64,000 nucleotides of DNA from assembly GCA_037043015.1 (NCBI GenBank), contig CM073321.1, positions 40,010,420-40,074,419 of the forward strand, written 5' to 3'. The first letter of the stretch is position 1. Each line of letters begins with the position of its first letter. Below are positions 21,568 to 33,993 of the stretch, piece by piece. Under the pieces are notes generated by a model. It searched no databases. It saw only the letters and a program-made list of their open reading frames with translations, and was not told the DNA's origin. A program made the position numbers and the translations under genes. The DNA is from Bryum argenteum. Lineage: Eukaryota; Streptophyta; Bryopsida; Bryales; Bryaceae.

Positions 21568-23735
21568 ATGGGTGTGTCTAACCTTGTCCGACAATTGTTC
21601 CTAATTCTCTGGTTTGTTTCTTACAAGCATCCTACTTTTCAAGAAGCCTCGGAGCACATGCATCCGATCAGGACCGCTTGCTTTGTCAAGTTCTGGCTTC
21701 GTGACTTCCTCTTGACCATTCTTGATAGCAGTCAAGTCCCAACAGTATTTAGTGTGGTGCCGTCAATTGGAGGCTAGAGTTTCGTCTGGAAGAAGCTTGG
21801 AAACGACAGGGCGAAAATAGTTCCAGTAATTACCAGTGCAAATGCAAAGTCTCAAACTTCGAGCACCGGCATGGAGGTATTGCACTTAAGTGCACCGAGT
21901 AACACATGGCCATACGTTTTCCTGGTCGTACACAAAGATCCACTCTCTGGATATCCAAAAGACCGATTATATGGACTGCGCATCGATGTCCGAAAGTTAG
22001 ATGTCACACTTTCGCTTACTTGTAAAGGAAGGGTGTTAGATATTGACGAGGATCCTAAAGTAACTCATTCTTCCCTCAATTTATCGTGGGCACTTATGCT
22101 TGAGGCCCAGCACAAATGTGCAGTTGCTGGCGATGATCCTTCCTCTAATGCTGTGACGCCTACCAAGAAAAGAAATTCGTTAGTGAAGCTGAAAACGGAA
22201 ACAGGGAAGCATCCATCAGGGACAAAGACAAAAGCGGACTCTAAGAAGGATATGACGGTTGAAGAGGCCGTGACGTATACAGATAAGGATAAAAAACTCC
22301 TGACATCTAAAAAGAGAAATGAAATCAGGGCGCTCTACGACAAGGTTCTTAGCCCCCTGTACATTCATTGTCAGGCACTTGGGGTGGGAACTGGAGCATT
22401 TCAGAGACCTCCAGGATCTGACCTCCTAGTAAATTATTCGAAGTTGCACCTTGCAGAACCGAGGAAGATGGTGTACCGTGGGGCTTGTACCGGATAGGCT
22501 TCATCAATTGGTGATGGCACTAGACATCGTCTGTGATATTAGTCTCGTAAGAGCTCAGGTGGTTGTCTTACCGATTAGGTCCATGAATCAACATGGTATT
22601 CCGTTTTACTTCAAGCGTGCACCAGGGGAGAACGAGATTAGTGCGGATACACACTTCTTTATTATTGGCAGCCAACATACCATTGAAGCTCATAATAAAA
22701 TTGAGCTTGGTCCGAAACATATTTCGGACCTCAAGAAGAGTCTTTTATCAAACTTCGCCATCATACCTGTGTTGTGCCATCAATGCAGCCATAAGAAGCT
22801 CTTGTATCTTTCCCGAGTCCTGAATCAAGACGTTGCTGCAGAGAGGACTGAACAAACGTACATTCAGCAACTATCTAATGCTCGTGTCGCATGGAAGAAT
22901 TGCGGAAGTCCTCCTTTTGCTCTCTGTGAGCGCGTTCACTCCGACAAATTTAAGGTCAGAGGATTCTCCCACGCGCAGCTCACTTTTAATCGATGGAATT
23001 ATAATTGCAGTTGAGCATCGCGCGATCCCCCCATGCCTTATTGATGTTCATCTAAATCTCAAGTTTGCAGGTGTTTGTTATAAGCCCTGCTTTATAATAA
23101 ATATCGTAGTGTCAAACTGCCATGGCCGTAAGGCGTGACACCTCAACGTCTACAACGTGATGATGAGGGTTATTGGGCCTAAAAGTCACCTTAAATATGT
23201 GTTCATCAGTGTATATGTGCGTCATAGGTGGACTCCGTGAGGCTTCGTATGTTTGACCAATGTACTTGTGCTTTCACTGCAAAATGAATTTATACCTCAA
23301 CTGAAAGCCATATTTGTAGGTAAAGGTACTCAACAAAAGAATGCAGGCGATGGAAGAGTTCCACTACTGTATCTTGAGGAGCCCGACTTCCAGGTTTGGG
23401 TTCAAATTGAGAAAGAGTGGTTGGCAGGGAGGCTTCCTCATCAATGGAGTAGGGAACCGGCTCCACAGGAAGTCGTAGCTGTTAATCCAAGGAAGTTGTT
23501 TGTCGAAAACGACTTGAAAATACTCCATGGGATGCGGAATAAAGATGTCTCTACAGTGGCGCAATTTATCAGGAAGAAGAAAACTTGCATGAAGAGCACA
23601 AACTCCAAGTATGAACCTGCAACGATGATGTCTATGGTTGATTTTTGCAATACGGAGAAGAGGTTACGAGTTCTCTAGAATAAACTCCTGTTTTTGGTAA
23701 AGAGCAAACCTCTTCCAAGGGCAAATGCAGACTAC
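21568..23735 (+). pseudogene. Locus B: N-terminal half of a GGQHT-type gene
   Basis: One frame runs from 21,568 through a TAG at 21,775-21,777 to about 22,494, then shifts. Order: YGLRIDVRKLDVTLSLTCKG (21.98 kb), Lys-rich linker, RNEIRALYDKVLSPL, FYFKRAPGEN, then HFFIIGSQHTIEAHNKI (22.65 kb), VAWKNCGSPPFALCERV (22.9 kb), VPLLYLEEPDFQVWVQI (23.36 kb), and NKLLFLVKSKPLPRANAD to about 23,735. Each block has its counterpart, in the same order, in the unit A gene between 12.8 and 9.2 kb. Unlike A, no 19-bp dyads are present. A stretch with no clear homology at 23.1-23.25 kb may hold an intron. The gene stops making sense near 23.73 kb; its natural continuation is found at 35.1 kb (locus D). Broken, so no product is expected. 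Confidence 0.6.
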
Positions 23736-24103
23736 GGTGGACCAAAAGTGGCGAGCTGTACACTCCACAAAGTCCACTTGTTCTTTGATGACATGGCAGA
23801 TTCCATCGGCGGTCCTTGCTGGCCGTTGATCTCCCCTTCCATTGGGCGGCTTGGAGATTAGGGATTGGTGGCGCGTTACGGGTTTGGCTGAAGCTGTGTT
23901 TCGTTCTGTTTGAGCGCGTCGAAGTCCTCCGGTAGGAATGATTGTGTTTGTAGAGTGCGGCAGAGGTTGCGGTGTTTGTATGAAAGGTTTGAGACATGGC
24001 GGAATCGACAGTGGCGAGGTAGTGCAAGGTGAAGATCGAAGGATCGCAAGCGCTCCGCAGTAGAACTGGTTTCAGTACTCCGGTGTAGTCTAAGGCTCCA
24101 GAT

Positions 24104-26395
24104 TTGTTTCCCTTATCGAACAGAAGGTCATACAGCCGGAGCAACTTCGCCTCAAAGTATGGCTTGAGCACTGATGGTCCAAACCCTAAGACGCTCACTG
24201 TAGGGGACGTTAGCGAGGCGGAGTTGGAGGGATTTCTGGGACCTACTATCAACAAGTATGGGCACCGTTACATGTGCGTGAATGACGAGGAGCTCATCAA
24301 ATAAATCAAGCGCATGTGGATGGTGGTGCACCAGAAGAGCGGCGTCTTGTCCAACCGGTTGATCACGAAGGGGATGGCTTGGGGTTTTTACTTAGAGAAG
24401 AAGAAGCACAAGAAAGTGAATTGGGCGGCTTATGCCGAATGGACTAGTTCGGAGCAGCGTAGGCGGCGCTTGAAGCTGAGGAAACAAGGGCGTGCCAGTG
24501 AAGATGACGCTATAGAAATGGATGATTTGCCGCTGGAAGACGGCGGATCTACTCAGTCAAAGTTCAGCAATGGCGAGGGCGGTAGCATCTGTGACCGCCA
24601 AGGTGTTGAAGTTCTCGGGGAGTACTTCCCGCGGCCGAGGTTTTGGCTCAATGAAAAGCGTATTTACTGTACGCTGACAAGGAGCATGGAAAGCTGGCAA
24701 ATTTGTTGCTTCTACATACAAAAGCTAGAGATGATTATGTCATGGCAGAGTGTCGTGCAAGATCGCAGATGGAGTTTTGTTTTCAGAAATTAGAAGATGC
24801 TAGAGAGAAGCTTGACCTAGTGAATGCTGAGTATTCCATTGCTCAAAACAGTGATGGTTTGTCTCCGACTCCAGAGGATGAGCCGGGGATAGTTTCTTTG
24901 CGGAAGGTGATCCAGTCGACACATAGTTGTGTAGAAATTTTCCAGGGTTTAGCGGCAGATGCAGAGGTAGAACACCGTAGAGTGAGAGAAAGCAAATCAG
25001 GAGTTTGTGCAAAAGTAGCCAAGGTGGAGGTAGATCTAGCAAAGTGTGTTCGTAACAAGGAAACCATCAAGTTGCTGTTGGGCCGATTGGAGTTGAGATC
25101 ACATTTGTTTCGATCTGTAGCACCTGCTCCTTACTTGGCTTGGAAAGTCTCTGATTCAACAGAATGGGTACCCTTAGAAAAGTGCAGTTTTTGTGGATTA
25201 GAGTTCGGACCAATTTTGGCTGTAAAGCTCGCCTCTTACAAACATGCTTACCACGAACTGTGCTCTAGAGCGCACTTCCAGAATTCGAGTATGTGTTGTG
25301 ACTTGTGAGGTGGAGTGCAAAGAAGAAATGCATGAGAAGTGGTGGAGTGCGGTTGGCTTGATGAAACCAGGGACTGATGTAGTGCCTGCAGTTACAAGGA
25401 GTCGACCTCCTGTCCCGAAGCCTTGGAGTCAAGCAGCCAATACTACTTTTAGATCAATGTGCATGTTCTTGTCCATATGGTGGATTTTTCTTGTTTTTTG
25501 TCCTTTGGCTGCTTTCTTGTCCACAGGTTCAATTTTTAGTCCACAGCGTACATGATTTTAGCCATATGTTTAGTTTCTAATCCACATGATGTATGTTTGT
25601 GTCCATATGTTTAGTTATTTGTCCATAGATTGGAGTTTTGGTCCATAGGTTTAATTTTGAATCCATAGGATTGCATTTTGGGTCCGTACTGTTGGTTTAG
25701 AGTCCATATGCTTGTTTTAATGTCCATAACTTCAATTTAGAATCCATAGGCTTTTTTAGGTCCACAGTTCTAGTTTACTGTCTATAGGTTGTATTTTGGT
25801 CCATATGCATCTACTGCAAAGTCCATATGCTTCACTCTTTGTCCACATGTTGATTCTGAATCGTCCACAGGGTGGAAATCCTTGTCTATTAAGTCCATTA
25901 CACTAATGGTTTCCAAATTTCATGCGTGCAGTCAGAGAACTGCCTACAATTATGGACATTCAACAAGACAAGATGCTGTAGCCTAATGGCGGTGTGCCAC
26001 AATCAGGAGCTTCTGTCGGCTGTGCCAAAGATTCTGAGCTTCAGGCAGCTTCTCATCCTGATAGCAACATCAGAGGTGATCCCAACTTGGATGCAGTCCC
26101 TCTACCTGCAACATCTCCAAAGAGGAAGCCCGAGGCTGCCACTAGGGTAGATCCGAAGGACGTTTTAGCCGAGGAAAATTGTGACAATGGCGATGAAGAT
26201 TCTAGCAAGGAAGATCATGAAGATGAGGAGAACAGCGGAGGTGATGGAGAGGCTGATACCAAGAGCGACCATGAAGAGGATGATGCGTTCCAAGATCGGC
26301 CACCATCTGGCTCAACCAAGAAGAAATACAGTGGAGTAAAGAAGAAAAATACAAGCAGCAGAGAGAAGAGAGGCAAAAATGTCGCGAAGCGTTAG
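24104..26395 (+). pseudogene. Coiled-coil and zinc-binding (RING-like) gene, unknown function
   Basis: A frame from about 24,104 continues through TAA at 24,302-24,304 (EELIK, then IKRMWMVVHQKSG) to about 24,680, with WGFYLEKKKHKKVNWAAYAE. After a frame change, 24,703-25,305 gives a heptad-rich coiled coil (EFCFQKLEDAREKLDLVNAE) and a Cys/His end: KCSFCGLEFGPILAVKLASY, KHAYHELC, CCDLxC, resembling a RING or treble-clef finger. After a repeat-filled gap (25.47-25.87 kb) an acidic/lysine-rich frame at 25,994-26,395 (EENCDNGDEDSSKEDHEDEE; KKKYSGVKKKNTSSREK) may be its C-terminal exon. I do not recognise the family. It has no counterpart in unit A and lies in the interval that separates B from D, beside transposase C, so it may belong to that element. 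Confidence 0.45.
25471..25870. repeat. Degenerate array of GTCCATA(T/G) motifs
   Basis: At least 14 copies of GTCCATAKG/GTCCACAKG variants at 20-35-bp spacing, each followed by T-rich spacer. It sits in a probable intron of the coiled-coil gene. The same GTCCA word fills an intron of transposase C at 32.7-32.9 kb. Confidence 0.8.
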
Positions 26396-26399
26396 AAGG

Positions 26400-27600
26400 T
26401 CCCTGTTTCTAAACGTAAGTCCACTGCAAAAAGTACCTGAGCTACTGCACAGAGGTCATCAAGAAGGTGAATTTTCTTCATGCGGTTAGTACTTTCGTGT
26501 AGGCCTTTTTTTTGCATGAAACGCCCTTTAGTACACTAGGCGTTTATTTTGTTCGAGTTTTGGATTTCAGGATGATGGCAGAGATAAATGCCGAGCCTAG
26601 AGGATCTTCTGTGAGTCTTTGGTAGATACGTAAAGAGGAAGTATTTTTGTGCAATATGATTTTGGGGCATTTGAAGAAGAAATGAGTCAAGAGCTGTGAA
26701 GATTTTTCTGAATTCTCCACAGAATATGTTGTTGGTTTGAAATCGTAGAAAATGAACTCGTAGAGTCGCCGGAAGCACAGGATGCGAGTGTAGTTGTTGA
26801 GATCAAGGTCGGTTTGCATTTGAGGATTTTTGACTTCTGCACGTGCTCACTTGCCCGTGGTCATTATCTGAATACAAGTGAATCAAACACAGTGGGATGC
26901 GGTTATTATGTGCTTCTTACGTCTCAAAGTGTGCTTGCAGCTTCTATGATTCTTGTGTGTTGCATTGCCTTCGGTGGTGTGGTTGTTGTGCTCGGGTTCA
27001 TGTGCATGCTGCTTCTAGTCGTGTGCATCTAGCCATGTTGAGTTGCTTGAACTTTGATAGGAAGATGGCTTGGAATCAGTGGAGGATCCTGATTTGAATG
27101 CTTATCTAGTTTGTGTTGACTTGTTCCTGGTGATCTCTTGAATTTATCTGAACTTAAGACAGTGGGACTGAATGTCGTGGGCTTTTTGTTTCTTCAAGTG
27201 TTGTCATGAGCCGCACTTTTTATTGTATGCTTCTAGCTTCTGTTATGCGCTGTTGGGGAGATTATTGAGTTTAAACTTCTGTTGTGTGATTGTGCCTTCT
27301 ATCTGTTAGTACTTCATACGTATTGGTTGACAATCACATTTTCAAGGTCTTGTTATCACATTCTCCGGGTCTTCTACAACAAGAGTCCGCTTTAAAGACC
27401 AGCTTAATCAAGCGCTTTTTAAAGATTCAATTAAAATGTGGACAAAAGAGAACCATGCAACCACTTACAATTGGATTTTAGAATGACCTGGCTAGTATAT
27501 AGAAGAGCCCTTGAAGAATTTTCCTGCATCCCAACTTGAAGAATTTATGAAGTTTGTTAAATTTTTCCTTGCAACATGGAAGGGAGGGGGGGAATATCTG
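26400..27600. other. AT-rich stretch, no gene supported
   Basis: Only short frames are open (one hydrophobic, 26,814-27,032) and they show no motif. It could include the 3' end of the coiled-coil gene. Confidence 0.4.
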
Positions 27601-27868
27601 GAAAAGAAATCGGGACCTTGCATACCTTGTTAATTTAGAGTTCCTTAATCGGTCAAATGGAAGGGAAGTGGGAATACTCTAAGGAAATTTTAATTAAAAA
27701 GCCTGCAAATTCTATTAATTGATTGTTCCTTAATTACAGTTCTGTTTGGGATACCTTTTTAGTTGACAATCCATTAAACAGTCTCCCTTGCATTCTCGAT
27801 TACTCGTTCTTCATCAATAGTCCATCAATTCCTGGATTCCCCTCCCACATCCCTGGACACCCATGTTG

Positions 27869-27986
27869 CAAGGGGAAAAAAAGAAGAAGTTAGTAAATTG
27901 TTAAAGGTGTGATGTACATGCTTTCTTCAAGGGGAAAAAAAAAAAAATCAGTAAATTGTTGAAGGTCGGATGTACATGCTTTCTTT
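27869..27986. repeat. 59-bp direct duplication
   Basis: CAAGGGGAAAAAAA..GTAAATTGTT.AAGG..GATGTACATGCTTTCTT occurs twice in tandem, with a longer A-run in the second copy. Confidence 0.85.
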
Positions 27987-28517
27987 AACCTTTAAACGTC
28001 GAAGGTGACCCGACGGGTTATATTCCAACAGAATCTCCTCAGTAGCTCTCAATGTACTCAATATTTCACTTATATTTTGATGTCAAATTGGTCACCTTCT
28101 TCTGATGCATTCAAAAAATGAAATTTTTGAGTTCAAATCACAATTTTTTATGACACTAGTTTTTATCACATATATCAAATTAAAGCTCAATAAGTTTTAT
28201 TGAAAACACTTTGAAATAATTAAAAATAAATATATTAAATAATAACTTTGTGGTACATTAGAGCCGACAATTACGAACTTGGGACCCACAAGTGTGAACT
28301 TGGGATCCGCTAGAGCAAACTTGAGATCCACTTGTGCAAACTAGGGACCTCCAAGTGCTAACTTGGGATCCCAATTGAATTGTACAAATCTAATTTCATC
28401 ATTTTATTAAAATAATTGCATAGAATTAAAGTCCAAACAACTTTCATAAGGATCCGCTTATTTATATCCAAAAATCAAATAGGAAAGACCTCACTTACTA
28501 TTATTTACTACAAGCCT

Positions 28518-28680
28518 AAGTACAAACATGCGATCCGCAAGTACAAACTTGGCACCCGCAAGTACGAACTTGGCACCCGCAAGTACGAACTTGGCACCCG
28601 CAAGTACGAACTTGGCACCCGCAAGTACGAACTTGGGACCCGCAAGTACGAACTTGGGATCCTCTAGTGCAAACTAGGGA
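28518..28680. repeat. 21-bp tandem repeat (minisatellite)
   Basis: Unit AAGTACGAACTTGGCACCCGC, about seven copies, five nearly perfect. Degenerate relatives (GAACTTGGGACCCACAAGTG) lie at 28,270-28,370. Being a multiple of three, it opens a frame reading RKYELGT repeatedly; I regard that as a by-product and not a gene. Confidence 0.9.
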
Positions 28681-31600
28681 CCCTGAAGTAATAATTTAGG
28701 ATCCCAACTGAATTTTAGAAATCTAATTTTATGATTTTATCAAAATTAGTGGATACAACTAAAGTTTGAACAATAATGATCCTATTATTTTTATTGGAAA
28801 AGTAAGTAGAAAATAGCTCTTTTTCTATTATTTATTACAAGAATAAATGTAAACTTGGGATCCACTACACTAAAATTTTTGTTTAGTGTTGGATGACAAT
28901 TAGTGTATTTACCACTATCATGTCCACCACTATATGTCATTTTGTGTACAATTAGTGTATGAGGCCAACAATTCTTTATGAGAGCCTCCCTTCTAGCCGT
29001 CACTTTGTTGCAAGTTTCATAACATCAAATGTCAACTTCTAACACTAAATGTCAACTAATTCTTTTTTTTATTCTTTATGTTTTACTATTGTTGACAATT
29101 AGTGTTGATCGACTATTAATGAAGCAAGAGTATGCAAGGGAGACTGATTAATGGGTTGTGAACTAAAAAGTATCTCAAGAAGAACTGTGATTAAAGGAGA
29201 CTGATTAAAGGACGGTCAATTAACAGAATTTCTTCTAAGTCCTGATTAAAATTCCCTCAGAGAATTCCCACCTCCCTTTTATTAGTTTCAAGGGAGAATT
29301 GTGATTAAGGAAGTGTGATTAAGGGACTCTCAATTAACAAAATATGCAGGGTCCTGATCCCTTCCATTAGTTTGAGAATCTTTGAAGAAGTAGCATCTTA
29401 AGTTCTTTTGGGTTTTGAAAATTTAGAGTGCATGGCAGACGTTACAAGTTCAAAGTTTAGAGACTGGAAAATTGCCAATTCTGACATTTTGCTGCGAAGT
29501 CATATGTTATTAAACTGAAGCTCGTACATGACAAAACAATCGGATTTTCCAATAAGGCCGACGGTACCTCTTTACAAATCCATGGATAAAAGCAAGTACA
29601 TGTGCACTTGACCAAATGCAAGTATAAGCAGTACAATCCTATCAGTCTAGAATTTCTCAACGGTGTCTAAGTTGCTTATGGTGGTGCAATCTATCCTGTA
29701 CAACTACGCGCGATGGTACTTTGTGTAGTTTGCTACTTTCCTCTGAATCAGCCCTTCTCAAATGATTCTCTGGCGGACCTTGGAAGATTTTTCCACTCAG
29801 GCTCTCCAACTTCTGAAATTGCAAATCCATTTCCTTATTCCACTGCCCTCTTCCTTGCAAGACAGCCTTAATGCGGTCCCAGTCTGACACTACCACATCA
29901 TATTCCATTTGAGCGAGTGATACGAACAGTTGCCACAACCATCGTTGAAGGTTGCTCTTAGTTTGTGGCCGCAACGTCAGGTACTGGGAGTGGTATCGTC
30001 TCCACGAATGTCCATAATCTGCCTCACGTCCCTGAAAAGTCCATAACCTGCATTCCCTGTGCCAGACACCCGTACGGAAACAACAAAAAAGAAATTGCAT
30101 TGGGGCACCCCTAAGAACTTTTACTTGACACCAAATGTGGTGGGACACCCTAGACCCCGAACCCTAATCGTCCGAGCGCATCTAGGAGTTGAACTTGATC
30201 GCAGCCGTCATCTGCAGCGCTCCCCCCCCTACAAGTGCTCGTAAATTGCAGCAAAAAAATGTATATGACAACAGTGTTTGATGACAAACCTTGGCAGCTT
30301 AAACCAAATCATAATAGCCACCTTCAACCTCCAACAACAAATTCACAGACATGATGCCTTGACTAGTAGCATCAGACATGGAGTATACCATATCATTCCT
30401 ACTTACGCCATGGTCCTTGGGCGGCATTAAGAACTTCACAGCCCGCACGAGGTGTGCATGCCTGAACACTAGGTTAGAATTCTTCAGAAGTACATACGAA
30501 TCTTCGCCTCTTCTATACTTCTGGTAGTAGTATCCACAAACCACTTCATCGCCAACATCAAATTCTGTAGCCCCTTTACATGCGAAAGCCTTCTTCACAA
30601 CATGAACATGCCTCGTAGCATGAATCAGCCAAAAGTCTGCGTTCTCAGAATTACCTCTAGCTACATTCACAGCAAAGTTATCACCCACATCCAAAGTCTG
30701 TGTAAGAAGGTCTCTTTCCACTCCATAGCTCCAAAGTCCATCCCAATTGAATAACATCTGATTCCTGACAAATTCACTGTTTTGGGGCTGCAAAATCTTC
30801 ATTGTCCATGCACGAGTCCACCTCTGGTTTGGGCAACTATCCCAAGTGTTGTCAATACAAAATTCGCAAAAGCACGCCAAGCCACCTTCACCAGCAGAGA
30901 TGTAAGGTTATTGACATTAGTAGCCATTACAAAGTGTAATTTCCGAGTAACTGCAAGGGAATCACAAGCATGGATACTATTCCTTAGTGGTTGGACATCA
31001 CTCTCTAGCACATGCCAGAAGAAGCGCTTCATCGGCTTCTTGCTGCCAGCGTAGCTAGTCTCAACCCTATGGGACATGTTAGCCTTCAAGAAATTCACAA
31101 CATCAGCCGCACACTGCAATTGTGCACCAGTTGGTCCCTTCAACTGCTCCCTGCGAATGAACGAATTCACCACAACACCAGCACCGTCATGTGGGCCCTT
31201 TCTTTGGCCTGTTCCATAAAAACTCCAAAGCATGCTACATCCCCCAGTCATATTAGGATATCGACTAACAAAATACAAGGGCCTAGATGATTTGAATTGT
31301 GCCGCACAACCATCACTCCACACCCAATGTTGCCTAGGCCAGTATCCACTGCTAGTCATATGATCCCAATGCAAACCGAAGCAGTACTATACAAACTCAG
31401 AATCGTGTTGTTTATCATCTGAAATGTAGAAGTGACATTCAGTTAAAATCCACGTATCCTTGTTAAGTGGATCACGGTTAGGGTTATTCCGCAAGGTGAT
31501 GTGAACAAAAATGCTTATCTGGTAAGAATGCCAATGCATACTCTGGACCTCATTCTGAATTTCAAATTTGTAATTCTCTGCGAAGTCCACAATGGATACA

Positions 31601-32098
31601 ATTGTATCTTTGGGAAAAGACTTGATGGCCCGTTTGAATTCTTTGTCTTGCCACCTTGCGACAACATTATGCATTACAAATGCCTGCAGCTTGGGCTTCA
31701 AATACTCTATGAACTGATCAGTGGTGGTTTTTTTATAGACCAGGTTCAACTTACTGAGGGACCTTACCAGATCTGGATCGAGTCTCCTCCTTTGCAAACC
31801 TTCTCCAATCAACCAGCCGCCTATTTGAGCCATCTACTTCATCTGCACAGAAAGACAACTTGTCAACCCCGCACTTATCACACTCACCATATAGACACTT
31901 CACGTTGTGCCACTCATCCAACTCTCCTTTTGCACATACAGCAGCCTCCCAAAGCTGCGTGAGTCCCTCGTACTGCACGCATCATTGTTCACAGCGCACC
32001 CTGGGGCAGTGGCTGCAAGTATGGTACTCAGGTACAGCAATCGCATTAAATTGAGCGCAAGTCGCAGCTCGATGCATTCAACATGATATATGCAGCAA

Positions 32099-32440
32099 CC
32101 AAAGTTGTCATACCAAGCGGGCACGCCGCCCGCCCGTCCGTCCGCCTCGTCCGTCCGATTGAGTTGTGGCTCGCCTGATAGGGTCAAACAGCTGTTGACT
32201 TTTAGTTTAGGTAAAAAAACGACGACGTGGCAAGGGTTTAGGTGAAAAAAAAGCCACTTGGCCGCCACGTACGGGCCGCGTGGAATGCCACAAACGCTTT
32301 TTACTGAAAAGTTTGTTACCCACGAAAAATTACACACCCCCTACAATCAAGGTGGGCGGGCACGCCCGTCCGTCCGGGACAACTCGTACGCCCGTTTTGC
32401 CCGCCCGATTACCTCAACACGCCCGATATGACAACCTTGG
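32099..32440. mobile_element. 342-bp MITE with 6-bp target duplication inside transposase C
   Basis: Terminal inverted repeats CCAAAGTTGTCATACC and (inverse of the right end) CCAAGGTTGTCATATC; flanks CAGCAA at 32,093-32,098 and 32,441-32,446. The interior is GC-rich near both ends (GCCCGCCCGTCCGTCCG). Leaving it out of the minus strand restores the coding run TNCCCIYHVEC of transposase C, so it entered an already existing gene. No coding capacity. The superfamily is not clear from the TIR alone. Confidence 0.8.
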
Positions 32441-32708
32441 CAGCAACAGTTTGTCTTTCTCGAAGTTGCTTAACAAAAAAAGGCTTCATAGCATCAAACG
32501 CCCTTTTTGCCACTGAAACGTCAGGGTGAGAGGTCTCGAAACGCTTGAAAAATTGAACCTGCCATTGCCAACGAAGCAATTGTCACTTTTGGTGGAACTG
32601 TCAAAGCAAGGTCACGTACTTGCATAGTAATCCAGTGGACTTCAACGAGCCTAAAATGGACTGTCGGGTTCCTTCCATGTATACAACAATCTTCGCTTTC
32701 CTCACTTT

Positions 32709-32935
32709 CCACATAGTCCTTTGGCTGCCCAAAAAGTACGCAACTGTCCATAAAGTCCATCATTGTCCACAAAGACTAGATTTCTTACCATCACCGTTGC
32801 ATTCAGAGTCCACATAGTCCTTTGGCTGCCAACAAAATCCACAAGTGTCCACAAAGTCCATCACTGTCTACAACTGTCCACAAAGACTGGATTTCTTACC
32901 ATCACCGTTGCATTCAGAGTCCACAATAGTCCTTC
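32709..32935. repeat. Tandem duplication rich in GTCCA words (intron of transposase C)
   Basis: About 105-bp unit: TAGTCCTTTGGCTGCC..GTCCATCA.TGTCCACAAAGAC, then GATTTCTTACCATCACCGTT, twice, with more than ten GTCCA words. Same word as in the 25.5-25.9 kb array. Confidence 0.8.
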
Positions 32936-33993
32936 ACTTGCAAAGCCCCCCAACAACAAGCACAGTAGTAAATGCGGTGGACTGTACTGATCCTTGCCCG
33001 CCTAATGGACTCCCAATGATATACATCATCCTGGTTAAATGCCATCAATAACCTCTGAGCTCCAAGTAATTTCGTGTGTGGTTGTTGACTTTACGGAATG
33101 CATATCATACCTGTGTTTCTTGCAAGTAGTGGGTCGGTTTCTCGTCAAACTCCAGGTGCCAGCTGTTTGCGTCTGACATCCTTCTGGTTGGGCGATACTC
33201 GGCTTTCCCAAACCCACCAGGAGATAATGATGATGCGCTTTTTCTCCTTCAGTCCATCTGTTCGTTTCCTTCTTACCGTCAAACTGAATAAGAAATGACG
33301 AGTCGCACTAAGCTCAACTCGCCGGTTAATGGCCATGTGAACATTGCGGTGATGAACCCCTAGAGCCTTTGCAACTTGCCTAACTGAAGTTTCATTTTAA
33401 CAACTGACTGTCGCGTCAAGGATTGCATGCTTCGTAGCCAGCTTCACCGTACTATTGGCTCTCTTTACTATATCTATTTGTGAGGAAACCCCAGCAATCA
33501 CTTCCTTGTAAGCCAGTGCAACCTTAGAGGGTAAAATGTGGTCAAGCAAATCTTCAACCACTTGCTTATGATCTAATGCCTTCTTCAATACCATCTTCCT
33601 TGACAACGGCCCAGGACACGTAGTCAAGTCAGTCCTAATAGAATCAGCTTTCAGTAAGGAAACCCTACGAATCTCCCTCTTGCTCATCTTATCCTCCAAC
33701 CCTAAACTATCTCTCCGCTCCCGGTCCATGGATTCCTCCTCCCACTGACATTCTAAAACAGAAGTCTCAAATGACAGTTTCTCTACTCTATTAAATCTAC
33801 TTCACCTCTACCTCGCATTCTGAGATGCAAGCCTCTCCTCCCGATTGGCTTTCTTGAAGATAAGTTCCACAACTGCAAGAACAGACCTCTGTCCTGGACC
33901 CGACCGCAAAATACCAGCTCGTGATTCCAGATTTTTCTTTGACCCCATCACGCTAAATACGACCATTAGCCTTGCAAAGCCACGCATTGACAC

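Larger units (their letters stand above)
27610..29360. mobile_element. Long inverted-repeat (foldback-like) element
   Basis: The arm at 27,610-27,795 is the diverged inverse of 29,124-29,360. Matching landmarks are GACCTTGCATA with TATGCAGGGTC, TTAATTACAGTTCT with AGAACTGTGATTAA, and AGTCTCCCTTGCAT with ATGCAAGGGAGACT. The right arm is about 50 bp longer. The 1.3-kb centre has no gene; it holds a local duplication (27,869-27,986), a 21-bp tandem array and a CACTACACTAAAA string at 28,863 that could be a CACTA terminus. Arm identity is perhaps 75%, so it is old. Target duplication not found. Confidence 0.65.
29657..33993 (-). pseudogene. Transposase C: HTH plus RNase-H-like (SDGCAAQFK) gene
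   Basis: Exon 1 (33,993-33,111; donor GTATGATATGC) has a basic N-terminus and a helix-turn-helix-like SVRQVAKALGVHHRNVHMAI, then RVSPNQKDVRRKQLAPG. Later exons: CCCIYHVECIELRLALNLMR (split by a MITE), a Cys-rich CLYGECDKCGVDKLSFC, DFAENYKFEIQNEVQSMHW, then HWVWSDGCAAQFKSSRPLYF and GQRKGPHDGAGVVVNSFIRR near 31.2 kb, and a C-terminal domain FWLIHATRHVHVV..YVLLKNSNLVFRHAHLVRAVKF (30.4-30.6 kb). DxAENY, SDGCxxQFK and GPHDGxG are landmarks of a widespread eukaryotic transposase-like family in which the acidic residues are presumed catalytic. In-frame stops occur at 33,397-33,399 (TAA) and 31,387-31,389 (TAG) among others; at least two frameshifts. Dead copy. An intron at 32.7-33.1 kb holds GTCCA repeats. 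It is on the opposite strand to B and D. Confidence 0.7.

Noticed and set aside
26814-27032. Hydrophobic 72-codon frame, possible membrane protein
   Set aside because: T/G-rich composition alone gives such frames. No splice sites or family resemblance.
27988-28015. Another TTAA-bounded MITE start (TTAACCTTTAAACGTC)
   Set aside because: No matching inverted end within 1.5 kb, and it lies within the foldback element. Mentioned only as a possible relative.
28416-28667. Open frame with RKYELGT repeats
   Set aside because: Explained by a 21-bp tandem repeat (a multiple of three). No homologous protein architecture and no flanking coding signal.
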